Positions 1-6,710 are shown, counted from the first letter of the stretch. The stretch is 6,897 nt of DNA from Chitinophaga pinensis (GCA_943329105.2 CALQCP020000124.1:1-6897), one strand, 5' to 3'. Notes: generated by a model from the sequence alone, not told the origin. Numbers and translations: made by a program.

Positions 1-363
1 AGCGGCGTGTGAAACTGAGAAGTCCGGCAGTTGGACGTACGCCCCGTGGGTGCCAACCGGACGAACAGTTTCGCCCGAGGCTAAGCGGAACCTTGTGGAG
101 CGCAGCCGTCCGCGTCCGAGGGTCCCGCGCGCAACGGAGGGGGCGGGGGGCGACTCAACTCACTTCGACCGCGCGGCTTGGTACTGGCCCGCATTCGCCT
201 GACGAGGACGGCCGCTGAGCGCGGCCCAGTCCTCTCCGGCGCCTGCGGCCAGGTGACGGTGTTGAGAACTGCGTGGAATTCACGCCGTTGGTAGCGCAGT
301 GATGCCCCGAAAATAGGGACAGGGGTGAACGGCACCTATTTAAATGTTGCATACGCTTTACGG
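1..363 (+). other. Non-coding upstream region rich in inverted repeats; possible structured leader or ncRNA
   Basis: No reading frame here resembles a known protein; the short open frames are low-complexity, Arg/Pro-rich translations of GC-rich DNA. Several helices can be drawn. Bases 11-17 (GAAACTG) pair perfectly with 66-72 (CAGTTTC). Nested inside, 23-27 pairs with 57-61 and 31-34 with 53-56. Bases 204-215 pair with 221-234 around a 5-base loop, giving 12 base pairs with one 2-base bulge. Bases 242-245 pair with 250-253. Bases 256-266 pair with 279-288, with one bulge and G-U pairs. None is followed by a T-run, so these are not ordinary terminators. I looked for the conserved cores of RNase P RNA, tmRNA, SRP RNA and the cobalamin riboswitch and did not find them. 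The direction is inferred from the downstream gene; the RNA could also begin upstream of the window or be minus-strand. Confidence 0.35.
204..234. repeat. Strong GC-rich stem-loop (12 bp, 2-base bulge)
   Basis: The arms are GAGGAC+GGCCGC (204-215) and GCGGCC+CA+GTCCTC (221-234), around the loop TGAGC (216-220). All twelve pairs are Watson-Crick; only the CA at 227-228 is unpaired. It is the most stable simple hairpin I can see in the window. It lies 130 bases upstream of the binding-protein gene and has no T-tract on either side, so an intrinsic terminator is unlikely. A structural element of an RNA is the more natural reading. Confidence 0.6.
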
Positions 364-1350
364 ATGCGCGTCGTCAGCTTGCTTCCATCTGCCACTGAAT
401 TGCTGTTTGCTGCCGGCGGCGGCGATCTACTCGTTGGTCGTAGCCACGAATGTGACTGGCCGCCAGCGGCAGTGCGCGCTCCGATATTGACGAGTGCGCG
501 GATCGCACACACTGCTGCGAGTGCAGGCGAGCAAAGCACGGCCGTTGACTCCGCTGGTATTGATGCTGCCGTTCGCGCTTCGATCGCTGCCGGTGAATCG
601 CTTTATCACCTTGATGAACATCTGCTCCGCGAACTCAATCCAGATGTCATTCTCACGCAAGACCTGTGCGACGTCTGCAGTATTGACCTGCGCAGCGTCG
701 AGCGCATCGCGCACACATTGCCGCGTGTTCCAAAGATCATCAACTTGAATCCAACCACCGTCTGGCAAGTTCTTGATGATGTACTCACCGTGGGCGAAGC
801 GATCGGACGCCCTGCGCAAGCGCAAGCCGCCGCGACTGCGTTGCGCGACCGGCTGTGGTCTGCCAGCGAACGTGGTGCGCCATTTGTTGACGGGGCGTCA
901 GTGTTATTTCTTGAATGGACCGATCCACCGTTTATAGGTGGCCACTGGACACCCGAACTCATCACCCTCGCCGGCGGCCTTCACCCCCTCAATACTGTTG
1001 GTTGCAAGAGCCGAGTTGCGAATCCGGCAGACATCATTGCCAGCGCACCCGAACGGATTGTGGTGGCACCTTGCGGACTTCCACTCGCAGCAGTCCGCGC
1101 CGCGATGCCAGCGTTCGAAAGCACCGAATGGTGGGGGAAACTTCCCGCAGTTGAGCAGGCACGGGCAGCTCATGCGCGCGGCGAATTCTCTGATGCAGTC
1201 ATGCTCGTTGATGGAAATCAGATGTTCAATCGTCCGGGGCCACGATTGATCGACGCCCTGGAATGGCTTGCAGCATGGCTCAACCAACGCCCTGAACATG
1301 CACCTGCCGGCTTCCCCGCAGAACCGTGGCAGCCGCGCGACAAGCAATAA
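364..1350 (+). CDS. Cobalamin-binding-protein-like (BtuF / Peripla_BP_2 family) protein, probably cytoplasmic
   Basis: This 328-residue protein belongs to the class III substrate-binding fold (PF01497, COG0614) that includes the vitamin B12 protein BtuF and siderophore-binding proteins. It opens directly with MRVVSLLPSATELLFAAGGG, the usual first strand of the subgroup annotated 'cobalamin-binding protein'. Other subgroup motifs are SHECDWP (27-33), TQDLCDVC (98-105), EWTDPPFIGGHWTPEL (184-199) and DGNQMFNRPGPRLIDALE (283-300). There is no signal peptide, lipobox or membrane segment, so it probably stays in the cytoplasm, unlike true transport BtuF. No permease or ATPase gene adjoins it. The ligand is unproven; B12 or a related corrinoid is only an inference from family names. 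ATG 364 is preferred because homology begins there; a GTG at 325 would add 13 unrelated residues. No clear Shine-Dalgarno site precedes ATG 364. It lies 10 bases before clpB, probably in one operon. Confidence 0.82.
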   Translation: MRVVSLLPSATELLFAAGGGDLLVGRSHECDWPPAAVRAPILTSARIAHTAASAGEQSTAVDSAGIDAAVRASIAAGESLYHLDEHLLRELNPDVILTQDLCDVCSIDLRSVERIAHTLPRVPKIINLNPTTVWQVLDDVLTVGEAIGRPAQAQAAATALRDRLWSASERGAPFVDGASVLFLEWTDPPFIGGHWTPELITLAGGLHPLNTVGCKSRVANPADIIASAPERIVVAPCGLPLAAVRAAMPAFESTEWWGKLPAVEQARAAHARGEFSDAVMLVDGNQMFNRPGPRLIDALEWLAAWLNQRPEHAPAGFPAEPWQPRDKQ

Positions 1351-1360
1351 ACTCCACGCT

Positions 1361-3946
1361 ATGAACGATCGACTCACGCACGCGTCGCAAGAAGCGCTCC
1401 AGTCTGGTCAAACACTGGCAACCAGCAGCGGTCACGCGGAATACTCCCCGCTGCATCTGTTGGCCGCACTCACCGCCGATTCTCGGAGCGCAGCATCAAG
1501 TGCCTTGGAGCGCGCCGGAATTGAGCCGCGCCGTGTTCACGAAGTTGCCCGCGCAGAACTGCAACGCCTGCCCACCGTTGCTGGCACCCAGCCGCGTCCC
1601 GGACAGGCGCTTGGCCAGGTCATCACCGAGGCCGAACGACTGGCGAAGGCAATGAAGGACCAATACACCACCGTCGAGCACCTGTTGCTTGCGCTGGCGT
1701 CCGCACAGACCCCCGCCAAGTCCGTACTTACTACGCTTGGTACCGACGAACGCAAGCTATCGAAAGCAATACAGGAGATCCGCGCCGCAAGCGGGATTAC
1801 AAACGTGAATGATCCGAACGCTGAAAATACGATGGAGTCCCTCAAAAAGTACGGTATTGACCTGACCGAACGCGCCAGGGCTGGCAAGCTTGATCCGGTG
1901 ATCGGCCGCGATGAGGAAACTCGTCGTTGTATGCAGGTGCTGAGCCGCCGCACCAAAAATAACCCAGTACTCATTGGTGAACCCGGCGTTGGCAAGACCG
2001 CGGTAGTTGAAGGACTCGCACAGCGAATCATCAACGGCGATTGCCCCGAGCAAATGAAGGATGTCCAGATCGTCGCGCTTGATGTTGGACAAATGCTCGC
2101 TGGTGCAAAGTTTCAAGGCGAGTTTGAAGAGCGACTCAAAGCAGTCATCCGCGAAGTGAGCTCATCAAACGGACGAATCATTCTGTTCATTGATGAAATC
2201 CACACCGTCGTCAGCGCGGGTGCCAATTCTGGAAGCCCGGGCGCCGGTCAATTGCTGAAGCCTGCGCTCAGCCGCGGCGAGTTGCGCACTATTGGCGCAA
2301 CCACACTCGATGAATATCGCACGCACATTGAGAAAGACCCGGCATTTGAACGGCGCTTCCAGCCGGTCTATGTTGGAGAGCCAAGCGTGCTCGACACCAT
2401 TGCAATTCTTCGAGGAATTAAGGGAAAATATGAAACGCATCACGGTTGTCGCATTCAAGACAGTGCCTTGGTGGCCGCCGCGCAAATGAGTGCTCGTTAC
2501 ATCGCGGATCGATTCTTGCCAGACAAAGCGATCGACCTGATTGATGAAGCCGCTAGCAGACTCCGTATTGAAAACTACAGCATGCCCAGTGTGCTTGGTG
2601 ATGTAAAGAGCCGCTTGATGCAACTAGAGATTGAACGCGAAGCGCTCAAGATGGAGAAGGACCAAGGGAGCAAGGACCGCGCCAAGAAGACCGAAAAAGA
2701 AATTGCCGATCTAAAGGAAGACGATCGACGAATCACTGCACAGTGGCAGGCTGAGAAGAAGGATCTTGACCTCGTCAATAATGCACAAACGCAAATCGAA
2801 GACAAGAAGGTGGAAGCCGATCAGGCGCAACGCGCCGGCGACTTGGAGAAGGCGGCGCGCATCCTGTATCACGACATCAAGAAGCTGGAGGCTTCGCAAA
2901 GGGACGCGCAAGAGAATCTGCAGAAGCGTATGGATTCTGGCGACATGTTGGTGCGAGAAGATGTTGACCCGGACGCCATTGCCGCGGTAGTCAGCCGCTG
3001 GACCGGTATCGCTGTTTCCAAGCTAGTAGAGAGCGAAAGGGAGAAACTCCTGCATATTGAGGATGATCTGCGCAAACGCGTTGTTGGTCAGCCTGAAGCG
3101 GTTGAAGCAGTGGCCGAGGCGGTGCGTCGTAATCGCGCGGGACTGGGTGAGTCAAGCCGACCCATTGGTTCGTTCCTGTTCCTTGGGCCAACGGGTGTTG
3201 GCAAGACCGAGTTGTGCAAGGCACTTGCTGAGTATCTCTTTGATACCGAAGCCGCCATGGTCCGGATCGACATGAGTGAGTTTATGGAGCAACACTCCGT
3301 GGCTCGGCTCATCGGCGCACCTCCTGGATACGTTGGGTACGAAGAAGGCGGTCGCCTCACCGAGGCAGTGCGCCGCCGTCCGTATTGCGTGGTTCTCTTT
3401 GATGAATTTGAGAAGGCACATCCCGACGTCAGCAACGTTCTGTTGCAAGTGCTTGATGATGGTCGGCTCACTGATGGCCAGGGCCGGACCGTGGACTTCA
3501 CTAACACCATCATTGTCATGACTTCCAACATTGGCAGCCATGTCATCATGGAACTCAGTGAGAAGGGCGAAGCTGATGCAATGATCGAAGCGCACGTGCT
3601 GACTGAAGTCAAGAAGCACATGCGCCCCGAGCTCATCAACCGCATCGATGAGCTAGTGATCTTCCACCAACTCAGCCGAGCGGACTTGTCCGGAATTGTG
3701 GAAATTCAACTGACAAACCTGCGCCGCCGCCTTGAAGACCGCAAGATCACTCTCAACATCACCCCGGGCGCCATTGAGGCGCTTGCCAATGAGGGCTATG
3801 ACCCGCAATTCGGTGCGCGCCCGCTCAAGCGTGTCATTCAACAGCGTTTAGAGAATCCACTTGCCACTCAAATCCTGAGCGGTAAGTGCCCGCCCGGAAC
3901 AACCGTGACAGTGAAGTACGAAGGCAAGAGCTTTACGTTCAGTTGA
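1361..3946 (+). CDS. clpB: ATP-dependent chaperone ClpB (Hsp100 disaggregase)
   Basis: ClpB is a hexameric AAA+ disaggregase that threads proteins out of aggregates through its pore, together with DnaK/DnaJ/GrpE, in the cytoplasm. The 861 residues match the family (about 857 in E. coli). In order: Clp N domain (about 1-145); D1 with Walker A GEPGVGKT (206-213), Walker B D278-E279 and Arg fingers R331-R332; the coiled-coil M domain (about 410-530), including KAARILYHDIKKLEA; D2 with Walker A GPTGVGKT (609-616), Walker B FDEFEKAH (D681-E682), pore motif GAPPGYVGYEEGG and sensor-2 GAR (R820). D1 numbering equals that of E. coli ClpB; D2 is shifted by about four residues. The M domain separates it from ClpA and ClpX. 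Oddities: the first pore loop reads GAKFQGEFEER, with Phe251-Gln252 for the usual Tyr-Arg, and the M-domain YGKIPELE-type motif reads YHDIKKLE. ATG 1361 gives the standard ClpB N-terminus; an in-frame ATG at 1268 lies inside the upstream gene. No Shine-Dalgarno or CIRCE-like element is visible just before it. Confidence 0.97.
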   Translation: MNDRLTHASQEALQSGQTLATSSGHAEYSPLHLLAALTADSRSAASSALERAGIEPRRVHEVARAELQRLPTVAGTQPRPGQALGQVITEAERLAKAMKDQYTTVEHLLLALASAQTPAKSVLTTLGTDERKLSKAIQEIRAASGITNVNDPNAENTMESLKKYGIDLTERARAGKLDPVIGRDEETRRCMQVLSRRTKNNPVLIGEPGVGKTAVVEGLAQRIINGDCPEQMKDVQIVALDVGQMLAGAKFQGEFEERLKAVIREVSSSNGRIILFIDEIHTVVSAGANSGSPGAGQLLKPALSRGELRTIGATTLDEYRTHIEKDPAFERRFQPVYVGEPSVLDTIAILRGIKGKYETHHGCRIQDSALVAAAQMSARYIADRFLPDKAIDLIDEAASRLRIENYSMPSVLGDVKSRLMQLEIEREALKMEKDQGSKDRAKKTEKEIADLKEDDRRITAQWQAEKKDLDLVNNAQTQIEDKKVEADQAQRAGDLEKAARILYHDIKKLEASQRDAQENLQKRMDSGDMLVREDVDPDAIAAVVSRWTGIAVSKLVESEREKLLHIEDDLRKRVVGQPEAVEAVAEAVRRNRAGLGESSRPIGSFLFLGPTGVGKTELCKALAEYLFDTEAAMVRIDMSEFMEQHSVARLIGAPPGYVGYEEGGRLTEAVRRRPYCVVLFDEFEKAHPDVSNVLLQVLDDGRLTDGQGRTVDFTNTIIVMTSNIGSHVIMELSEKGEADAMIEAHVLTEVKKHMRPELINRIDELVIFHQLSRADLSGIVEIQLTNLRRRLEDRKITLNITPGAIEALANEGYDPQFGARPLKRVIQQRLENPLATQILSGKCPPGTTVTVKYEGKSFTFS

Positions 3947-3950
3947 CGAT

Positions 3951-3965
3951 TGCGGAGCAACCGCA
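3951..3965. terminator. Small hairpin between convergent clpB and glmS
   Basis: TGCGG (3951-3955) and CCGCA (3961-3965) form a 5-base-pair stem around the loop AGCAA, inside the 37-base gap between the two convergent stop codons. The position suits a bidirectional terminator, but the stem is short and no T-run follows on either strand. Rho-dependent or unassisted read-through is equally possible. Confidence 0.25.
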
Positions 3966-3983
3966 CGCCAAACCACGCCCGCC

Positions 3984-5825
3984 TTACTCCACCGTCACGC
4001 TCTTCGCCAAGTTCCGCGGCTTGTCAACGTCCTTGCCGCGCAACACCGCAGCGTGGTACGCAAGCAATTGCAGCGGCACTACCGTGACCAGTGGCTGCAA
4101 CATCTCCGGAACATCAGGCACGTAGAAGACATCTTCAGCCATGCTCTTGATGTGCTCATCGCCTTCCGTCGCCACCGCAATGACGTGTCCACCGCGGCTG
4201 CGCACTTCCTGAATGTTGGAAAGCACCTTCTCATACTGGCTGTTGCGCGTGGCAACAAACACGCAGGGCATGCCGTTGTCAATCAACGCGATCGGACCAT
4301 GCTTCATCTCCGCGCTGGGCATTCCCTCTGCGTGGATGTAACTGATTTCCTTGAGTTTCAGTGCGCCCTCCAAGGCCACCGGGTAGTTCACGCCGCGGCC
4401 CAAGAACAGCCAGTTCTCACGTTCCATGTACTTCTCAGTGGAACGGCGGATGTGTTCGCTCTGTTGCAGAATGCGCTCAATGTGCGCGGGGATTGCTTCA
4501 AGGTCACGCAGCGCGGATGACACAAATTCCTGACTCAGCAACCGGCGCCGGCCGATGTACAGCGCCAACATTGCGGACACCATCACTTGGCCAACAAATG
4601 CCTTGGTGCTGGCTACGCCAATCTCCGGTCCAACGCGCAAGTAAATACCTGCATCGGTTTCCCGTGAAATGGAACTGCCCACCACGTTGATCACGCCCAG
4701 CGCCATCGCTCCGCGCGCCTTCGCCTCTTGCAGCGCCGCCAATGTGTCCGCCGTTTCGCCGCTCTGGCTCACTGCCACAACCACGGTGCCTTCGCTGACA
4801 ATCGGATTGCGATAGCGGAATTCACTTGCAAAGTCCCAGTCCGCGGGAATCTTCGCCCACTCTTCCATCAGGTAGCTGCCGATCATTGCAGCGTGCAGCG
4901 CGGTGCCTTGGCCAATCATGGTGATGCGGCGGCTTGAAGCCAACGCACGTGCATGATCGCCAATGCCACCAAGAACGATCTGTCCGGCGCGGTGATCCAC
5001 GCGACCCTGCAAGGTGCGGGTCAGCGCCGCAGGCTGCTCAAAGATTTCCTTGAGCATGAAGTGTTCGAAACCGCCGAGTTCAATCTCGGAAAGATCCATC
5101 TCCAGCGCGCGAATCTTGGCATCGATCGTGACGTTGTCAATCGTGCTGGTGCGGAATGAATCGGTCGTCAACTTAGCAACCGTGTAGTCATCAAGCGTGA
5201 ACGCCTGATTGGTATGCGCCACAATCGCACTCTGATCACTGGCTACCACGTATTCATCACTACCCACGCCAACCATCAGCGGACTGCCTTTGCGCGCAAC
5301 CACCAACACGCCTGGTTCCTTCTCACACATGCAGCAGATGGCATACGCGCCGGTTACCTCGCGGAGCGCGGCTTGCACCGCGTGTTCAAGATCGCCCTGG
5401 TAGAGCTCGCCAATCAGGTGCACCAATACTTCGGTGTCCGTTTGGCCCTGGAAGACGTGCCCCTTATCAGTGAGGTAAATCTTGATGGACGCATAGTTCT
5501 CAATGATGCCGTTGTGGACCAACGCAATGCCGTGTCCCTTGATGGGGTCGTCACAATGCGGGTGAGCATTTACCTCGGTCACGCCACCGTGGGTCGCCCA
5601 GCGCGTGTGCGCAATGCCGACGCCGCCGTCAAACCCGCGCTTGCCTTCGATCAGCTCCTCCAGGACCCGAACGCGACCGACGCTCTTGGCGATCTGGATC
5701 TTGCCGGTCTTGTTCTGGACCGCCACGCCGGCCGAGTCATAGCCGCGGTACTCAAGGCGCTTCAGCCCCTCAAGAAGGAGTGTGGTGGCTGGTTTCTTGC
5801 CGATGTATGCAACGATGCCGCACAT
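3984..5825 (-). CDS. glmS: Glutamine--fructose-6-phosphate aminotransferase (isomerizing), glucosamine-6-phosphate synthase
   Basis: GlmS converts fructose-6-phosphate and glutamine to glucosamine-6-phosphate and glutamate, the first step towards UDP-GlcNAc for peptidoglycan and lipopolysaccharide, in the cytoplasm. The 613-residue protein is full length (609 in E. coli). It begins MCGIVAYIG, so removal of Met exposes the N-terminal nucleophile Cys. Glutaminase motifs follow: GYDSAGVA (29-36), HTRWATHG (73-80), HNG (104-106) and TDTEV (129-133). The two SIS domains hold VSQSGETADTL (352-362), STKAF (406-410) and AEMKHGP (505-511, ring-opening His509). The C-terminus is DVDKPRNLAKSVTVE, with the sugar-binding Lys608. 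One oddity: the first sugar-phosphate loop reads GQGTALHAA (305-313), where E. coli has CGTS. The frame stays open up to 5966, but the start at 5825 is fixed by the need for Cys2 and by the AGGAG at 5836-5840. No glmS-ribozyme core is seen upstream. Confidence 0.98.
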   Translation of the reverse strand: MCGIVAYIGKKPATTLLLEGLKRLEYRGYDSAGVAVQNKTGKIQIAKSVGRVRVLEELIEGKRGFDGGVGIAHTRWATHGGVTEVNAHPHCDDPIKGHGIALVHNGIIENYASIKIYLTDKGHVFQGQTDTEVLVHLIGELYQGDLEHAVQAALREVTGAYAICCMCEKEPGVLVVARKGSPLMVGVGSDEYVVASDQSAIVAHTNQAFTLDDYTVAKLTTDSFRTSTIDNVTIDAKIRALEMDLSEIELGGFEHFMLKEIFEQPAALTRTLQGRVDHRAGQIVLGGIGDHARALASSRRITMIGQGTALHAAMIGSYLMEEWAKIPADWDFASEFRYRNPIVSEGTVVVAVSQSGETADTLAALQEAKARGAMALGVINVVGSSISRETDAGIYLRVGPEIGVASTKAFVGQVMVSAMLALYIGRRRLLSQEFVSSALRDLEAIPAHIERILQQSEHIRRSTEKYMERENWLFLGRGVNYPVALEGALKLKEISYIHAEGMPSAEMKHGPIALIDNGMPCVFVATRNSQYEKVLSNIQEVRSRGGHVIAVATEGDEHIKSMAEDVFYVPDVPEMLQPLVTVVPLQLLAYHAAVLRGKDVDKPRNLAKSVTVE

Positions 5826-5835
5826 GTTCGAGAGG

Positions 5836-5840
5836 CTCCT
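5836..5840 (-). promoter_or_regulatory. Ribosome binding site of glmS
   Basis: On the minus strand AGGAG lies 10 bases before the ATG whose second codon is the catalytic Cys. The spacing is slightly long. It decides the start over the upstream in-frame ATG at 5964-5966, which would bury the nucleophile behind 47 residues. Confidence 0.65.
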
Positions 5841-5858
5841 GACCGAAGTAACCGGCTT

Positions 5859-5873
5859 CCGCGAGTGTCGCGG
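5859..5873. repeat. Perfect 15-base dyad in the glmS 5' leader
   Basis: CCGCGA (5859-5864) and TCGCGG (5868-5873) are exact inverted repeats around GTG. The dyad sits 33-47 bases upstream of the glmS start codon and about 85 bases upstream of the cyclo-ligase start, in the divergent spacer. It could be an RNA hairpin in the glmS leader just upstream of the ribosome binding site, or a protein-binding operator. A weaker 5-base stem (GTCGG 5894-5898, CCGAC 5904-5908) lies nearby. No convincing -10/-35 pair could be assigned on either strand. Confidence 0.4.
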
Positions 5874-5957
5874 GGTACGCCGGAGTGGATATTGTCGGCG
5901 AGACCGACCGACTACGATCGCATACTTGTGCAGTTCTTTGCTCAAAATTCGCTCAGA

Positions 5958-6641
5958 GTGAGACACAATTCATTGCCTGACAATAGTTTCAATCATTCCG
6001 ATCCACCCCCAAAATCAGACGCTTCAAAGGCGTCGTTTCGAGCGTGGGCTCGCCAGGCATCAAGACATCAGGCAGATCGCACCTGCGCCATCAGCCAGGC
6101 ATTATGCGGCGATCTTGTACCGATCTTACGCGATCATGCGCCGATCGCCGCTGAATCAACCCGCCGCCGGATAATGCTTTATGTGCCGATCCGTGGCGAA
6201 ATTGACCCGATCGTGCTGGCATCATGGGCGATCTCTGCCGATTGGGACCTCTGCATTGGCTGGGGCTCAAGCCGCTCGGCGGTCCTGCAACCCGTTGGCG
6301 TGCAGCAGGAGTTCATCGCCGGCGGCACCTGGCACCGCGACCAGTGTGAGCCCGACGCCTGGGACATGCCCGTCCCCCGCGCCCATGCTCCGATTCGCAC
6401 CGCCACCCTGACCGCGGTGATCGTCCCAGGTCTCGCCTTCGACCGGCGCGGGCACCGGCTCGGCCGAGGCGCGGGCGTCTACGACCGATTCCTCTCAACT
6501 CTTGCGCCGCACACCCTCCGCATCGGGGTCATCCCCGACGCGCAACTGGTCGACGCACTGCCCACCGAACCGCATGACGTTCCCATGCACTTGGTGGTCA
6601 CCGAGAAGCAGGTCATCGCCGCCGCCACTCTCGCGCCATAA
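5958..6641 (+). CDS. 5-formyltetrahydrofolate cyclo-ligase (MTHFS family)
   Basis: The family uses ATP to convert 5-formyl-THF to 5,10-methenyl-THF, recovering a storage or inhibitory folate, in the cytoplasm. Numbering here is from GTG 5958 (227 residues). The N-terminal helix carries SKASFRAWARQ (Lys24, Arg28), matching the family's conserved Lys/Arg that contact ATP. MLYVPIRGEID (73-83) matches the family's Y-x-P-x-x-GEVD segment. PGLAFD (157-162) and GHRLGRGAGVYDRF (165-178) are the family signature, and LPTEPHDVPMHLVVTE (201-216) is the standard C-terminus. Between residues about 85 and 135 the usual LPRV and YGIxEP segments are poorly kept (LCIGWGSSR, AWDMPVPR), so this copy is divergent. 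No ATG lies before 6174, and that one would delete the conserved helix. GTG 5958 and TTG 5973 are the candidate starts, both without a clear ribosome binding site. The frame also stays open backwards across glmS to 5214, which is an antisense artefact. The gene is divergent from glmS. Confidence 0.87.
   Translation: MRHNSLPDNSFNHSDPPPKSDASKASFRAWARQASRHQADRTCAISQALCGDLVPILRDHAPIAAESTRRRIMLYVPIRGEIDPIVLASWAISADWDLCIGWGSSRSAVLQPVGVQQEFIAGGTWHRDQCEPDAWDMPVPRAHAPIRTATLTAVIVPGLAFDRRGHRLGRGAGVYDRFLSTLAPHTLRIGVIPDAQLVDALPTEPHDVPMHLVVTEKQVIAAATLAP
6110..6151. repeat. Degenerate tandem 10-11 base repeat, each unit starting CGATC
   Basis: Four consecutive units begin with CGATC: CGATCTTGTAC (6110-6120), CGATCTTACG (6121-6130), CGATCATGCGC (6131-6141) and CGATCGCCGC (6142-6151). 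Unit lengths are 11, 10, 11 and 10, so the GATC tetramers at 6111, 6122, 6132 and 6143 recur once per DNA helical turn. The unit is not a multiple of three, so it is not an amino-acid repeat. It encodes part of the cyclo-ligase N-terminal region (GDLVPILRDHAPIAA). The outer edges, GGCGATC (6108-6114) and GATCGCC (6143-6149), are also inverted repeats. Confidence 0.55.
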
Positions 6642-6697
6642 ACCACCACTGGCCCGATCCCCGCGACGCTCAGAAACCTGCGCAATCACTGCGGCAA

Positions 6698-6710
6698 ATT
6701 GTGGCACAAT
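6698..6710. promoter_or_regulatory. 13-base dyad (ATTGTG-G-CACAAT), possible operator
   Basis: ATTGTG and CACAAT are perfect inverted repeats around one central G, flanked by GGC (6693-6695) and GCC (6711-6713), which extend the symmetry. The one-base centre cannot form an RNA loop easily, so a dimeric regulator site on DNA is the better reading. It lies about 70 bases before the start codon at 6782. CACAAT has four of six matches to a -10 box, but no good -35 lies at the right distance. The TGGCAC inside it lacks the GC partner needed for a sigma-54 promoter. Confidence 0.3.

Noticed and set aside
81..335. 84-residue minus-strand open frame in the upstream region
   Set aside because: It is a Pro/Arg-rich translation of GC-rich DNA without recognisable family features, and it overlaps the paired helices.
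281..336. tRNA-like stretch (GTTGGTAGCGC resembling a D arm)
   Set aside because: No acceptor stem closes it and there is no TTCGANTCC T-loop at the required distance.
1..363. Cobalamin riboswitch or RNase P RNA
   Set aside because: The downstream gene and the motif AAGTCCGG prompted the check. The B12-box core and the RNase P conserved regions (such as the ACAGAA and GGTAAGAGC segments) are not present.
1268..1360. 31-residue N-terminal extension of ClpB
   Set aside because: It overlaps the end of the upstream gene in another frame and lacks homology. The standard ClpB N-terminus begins at ATG 1361.
5214..5957. Long plus-strand open frame antisense to glmS, continuous with the cyclo-ligase frame
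   Set aside because: The part before about 5958 is the complement of glmS codons and has no family resemblance. Only the downstream portion carries cyclo-ligase motifs.
5826..5966. 47-residue N-terminal extension of GlmS
   Set aside because: GlmS needs Cys directly after the initiator Met. The extension is Arg-rich, unlike any GlmS, and the AGGAG supports the start at 5825.
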